From: Neolentinus lepideus HHB14362 ss-1
Lineage: Eukaryota > Basidiomycota > Agaricomycetes > Gloeophyllales > Gloeophyllaceae
Assembly (NCBI GenBank): GCA_001632425.1
Contig: KV425649.1
Location: 1 to 20,117 of the forward strand
Direction: 5' to 3'
Length of the DNA stretch: 20,117 nt
In this document: positions 19,579 through 20,117 of the stretch, one piece after another
Numbering within the stretch: the stretch's first letter is position 1
Layout: each line of letters starts with the position of its first letter
Program-made: the position numbers and the translations under genes
Notes under the pieces: generated by a model
What the model was told of the DNA's origin: nothing
Database searches by the model: none
What the model saw: the letters and a program-made list of their open reading frames with translations, nothing else

Positions 19579-20117
19579 TGGTGCCCGCATCAGTGCCCGC
19601 CCTTCTGCTCGTTGTTGCTATCAGCGGCAACGTCTGCAGTCGTGTAGGGGCCATAGTAAATTCAGTAAAATTCTGAATAAATTGTATTTCATTCGTATCT
19701 ACCATCGCTACAGATATAGCACCATATTTTATGTATATACCTCAGTAATCGGTGAATATATTCACATCTGAGGTTAGACATATCACAGAAAAAAGGATAC
19801 TGCTCGGAAAACACTTACATATGCGATAGGAACTCCAGAAAACGTTTATACAATCTCTAATAGACCTATAGCACACAGTAATCAGCATCAGTATTGCCCA
19901 GGATGAGCCAAGAAGCATGGGGTAGGTAGTCAGGAGGGAAATGAAGGGTATAGAAGAAGGGAGCGGTCAATATACAGCAGTAATTGATAATTGGTAAGTG
20001 AAACATCCCTAATCAATGTTGGAACACACCTGGTACCCTGAATATGACTGCTGGTGGCATGGGAGGGTGTTGTTCCTATGGAAAGGGCAGTCTCCAGCAG
20101 GCTAGATGGGCTGGAGC

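Larger units (their letters stand above)
18595..20117. other. Repeat-rich gene-free right end of the window
   Basis: No protein gene was recognised in these 1.5 kb. The region contains the VMA9 promoter (right after 18594), a G-run near 18904-18911, the tRNA-like unit, the interleaved palindromes and a short direct repeat. A 7-bp inverted repeat CTCCAGC...GCTGGAG lies at the very end (about 20093-20116). Open frames on the minus strand (18795-19055, 18884-19207, 19291-19590) lack recognisable domains or conserved-looking composition. Confidence 0.5.

Noticed and set aside
1..20117. CRISPR array, operons or ribosome binding sites
   Set aside because: Spliceosomal introns and gene content show eukaryotic DNA; no regularly spaced repeats were seen.

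Overview
The window reads as nuclear DNA of a filamentous basidiomycete, most likely an Agaricomycete. The evidence is many short GT-AG introns (about 50 to 85 nt), compact genes, and protein families typical of that group: fungal CYP51, a Dss1/cyt-4 type mitochondrial exonuclease, a Pml39/ZC3HC1-type zinc-finger protein, a Bsd2 adaptor, a HEN1 methyltransferase and V-ATPase subunit e. Species cannot be told. All exon structures below were worked out by hand from splice signals, reading frame and family conservation; none has transcript support.

Layout. 1-1300: repetitive DNA without a credible gene (a TAGCG-rich stretch, then two copies of a ~121-bp tandem repeat). 1379-4452, minus strand: a retroelement with a zinc-knuckle gag-like ORF and a separate reverse transcriptase/RNase H ORF in the +1 frame. 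Its RT resembles DIRS-like elements, and the 3' part is lost at about 1380. 5240-8222, plus: mitochondrial RNase II/RNB exoribonuclease, one intron. 8223-9929: no gene, but a pair of 26-bp inverted repeats about 630 bp apart. 9930-11990, plus: complete eight-exon CYP51 (sterol 14-alpha-demethylase). 12347-14398, plus: seven-exon C3HC/Rsm1 zinc-finger protein. 14665-16090, plus: three-exon Bsd2/NDFIP-like membrane adaptor. 16527-18106, plus: three-exon HEN1-type small-RNA 2'-O-methyltransferase. 18273-18594, minus: three-exon V-ATPase subunit e (VMA9), convergent with HEN1. 18595-20117: no protein gene; a degenerate tRNA-like pol III unit and interleaved palindromes.

The genes are housekeeping functions placed side by side (mitochondrial RNA turnover, sterol synthesis, nuclear basket, membrane-protein sorting, small-RNA modification, vacuolar acidification). 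They do not form an obvious cluster or pathway. Both ends of the window are repeat-rich.

The most notable observation is in the HEN1 gene. The last ~40 residues of the predicted protein are a low-complexity tail with five tryptophans in GW/WG context, the signature of Argonaute-binding hooks. If real, it would tie a fungal small-RNA methyltransferase directly to Argonaute. The same gene appears to use a rare GC-AG intron.
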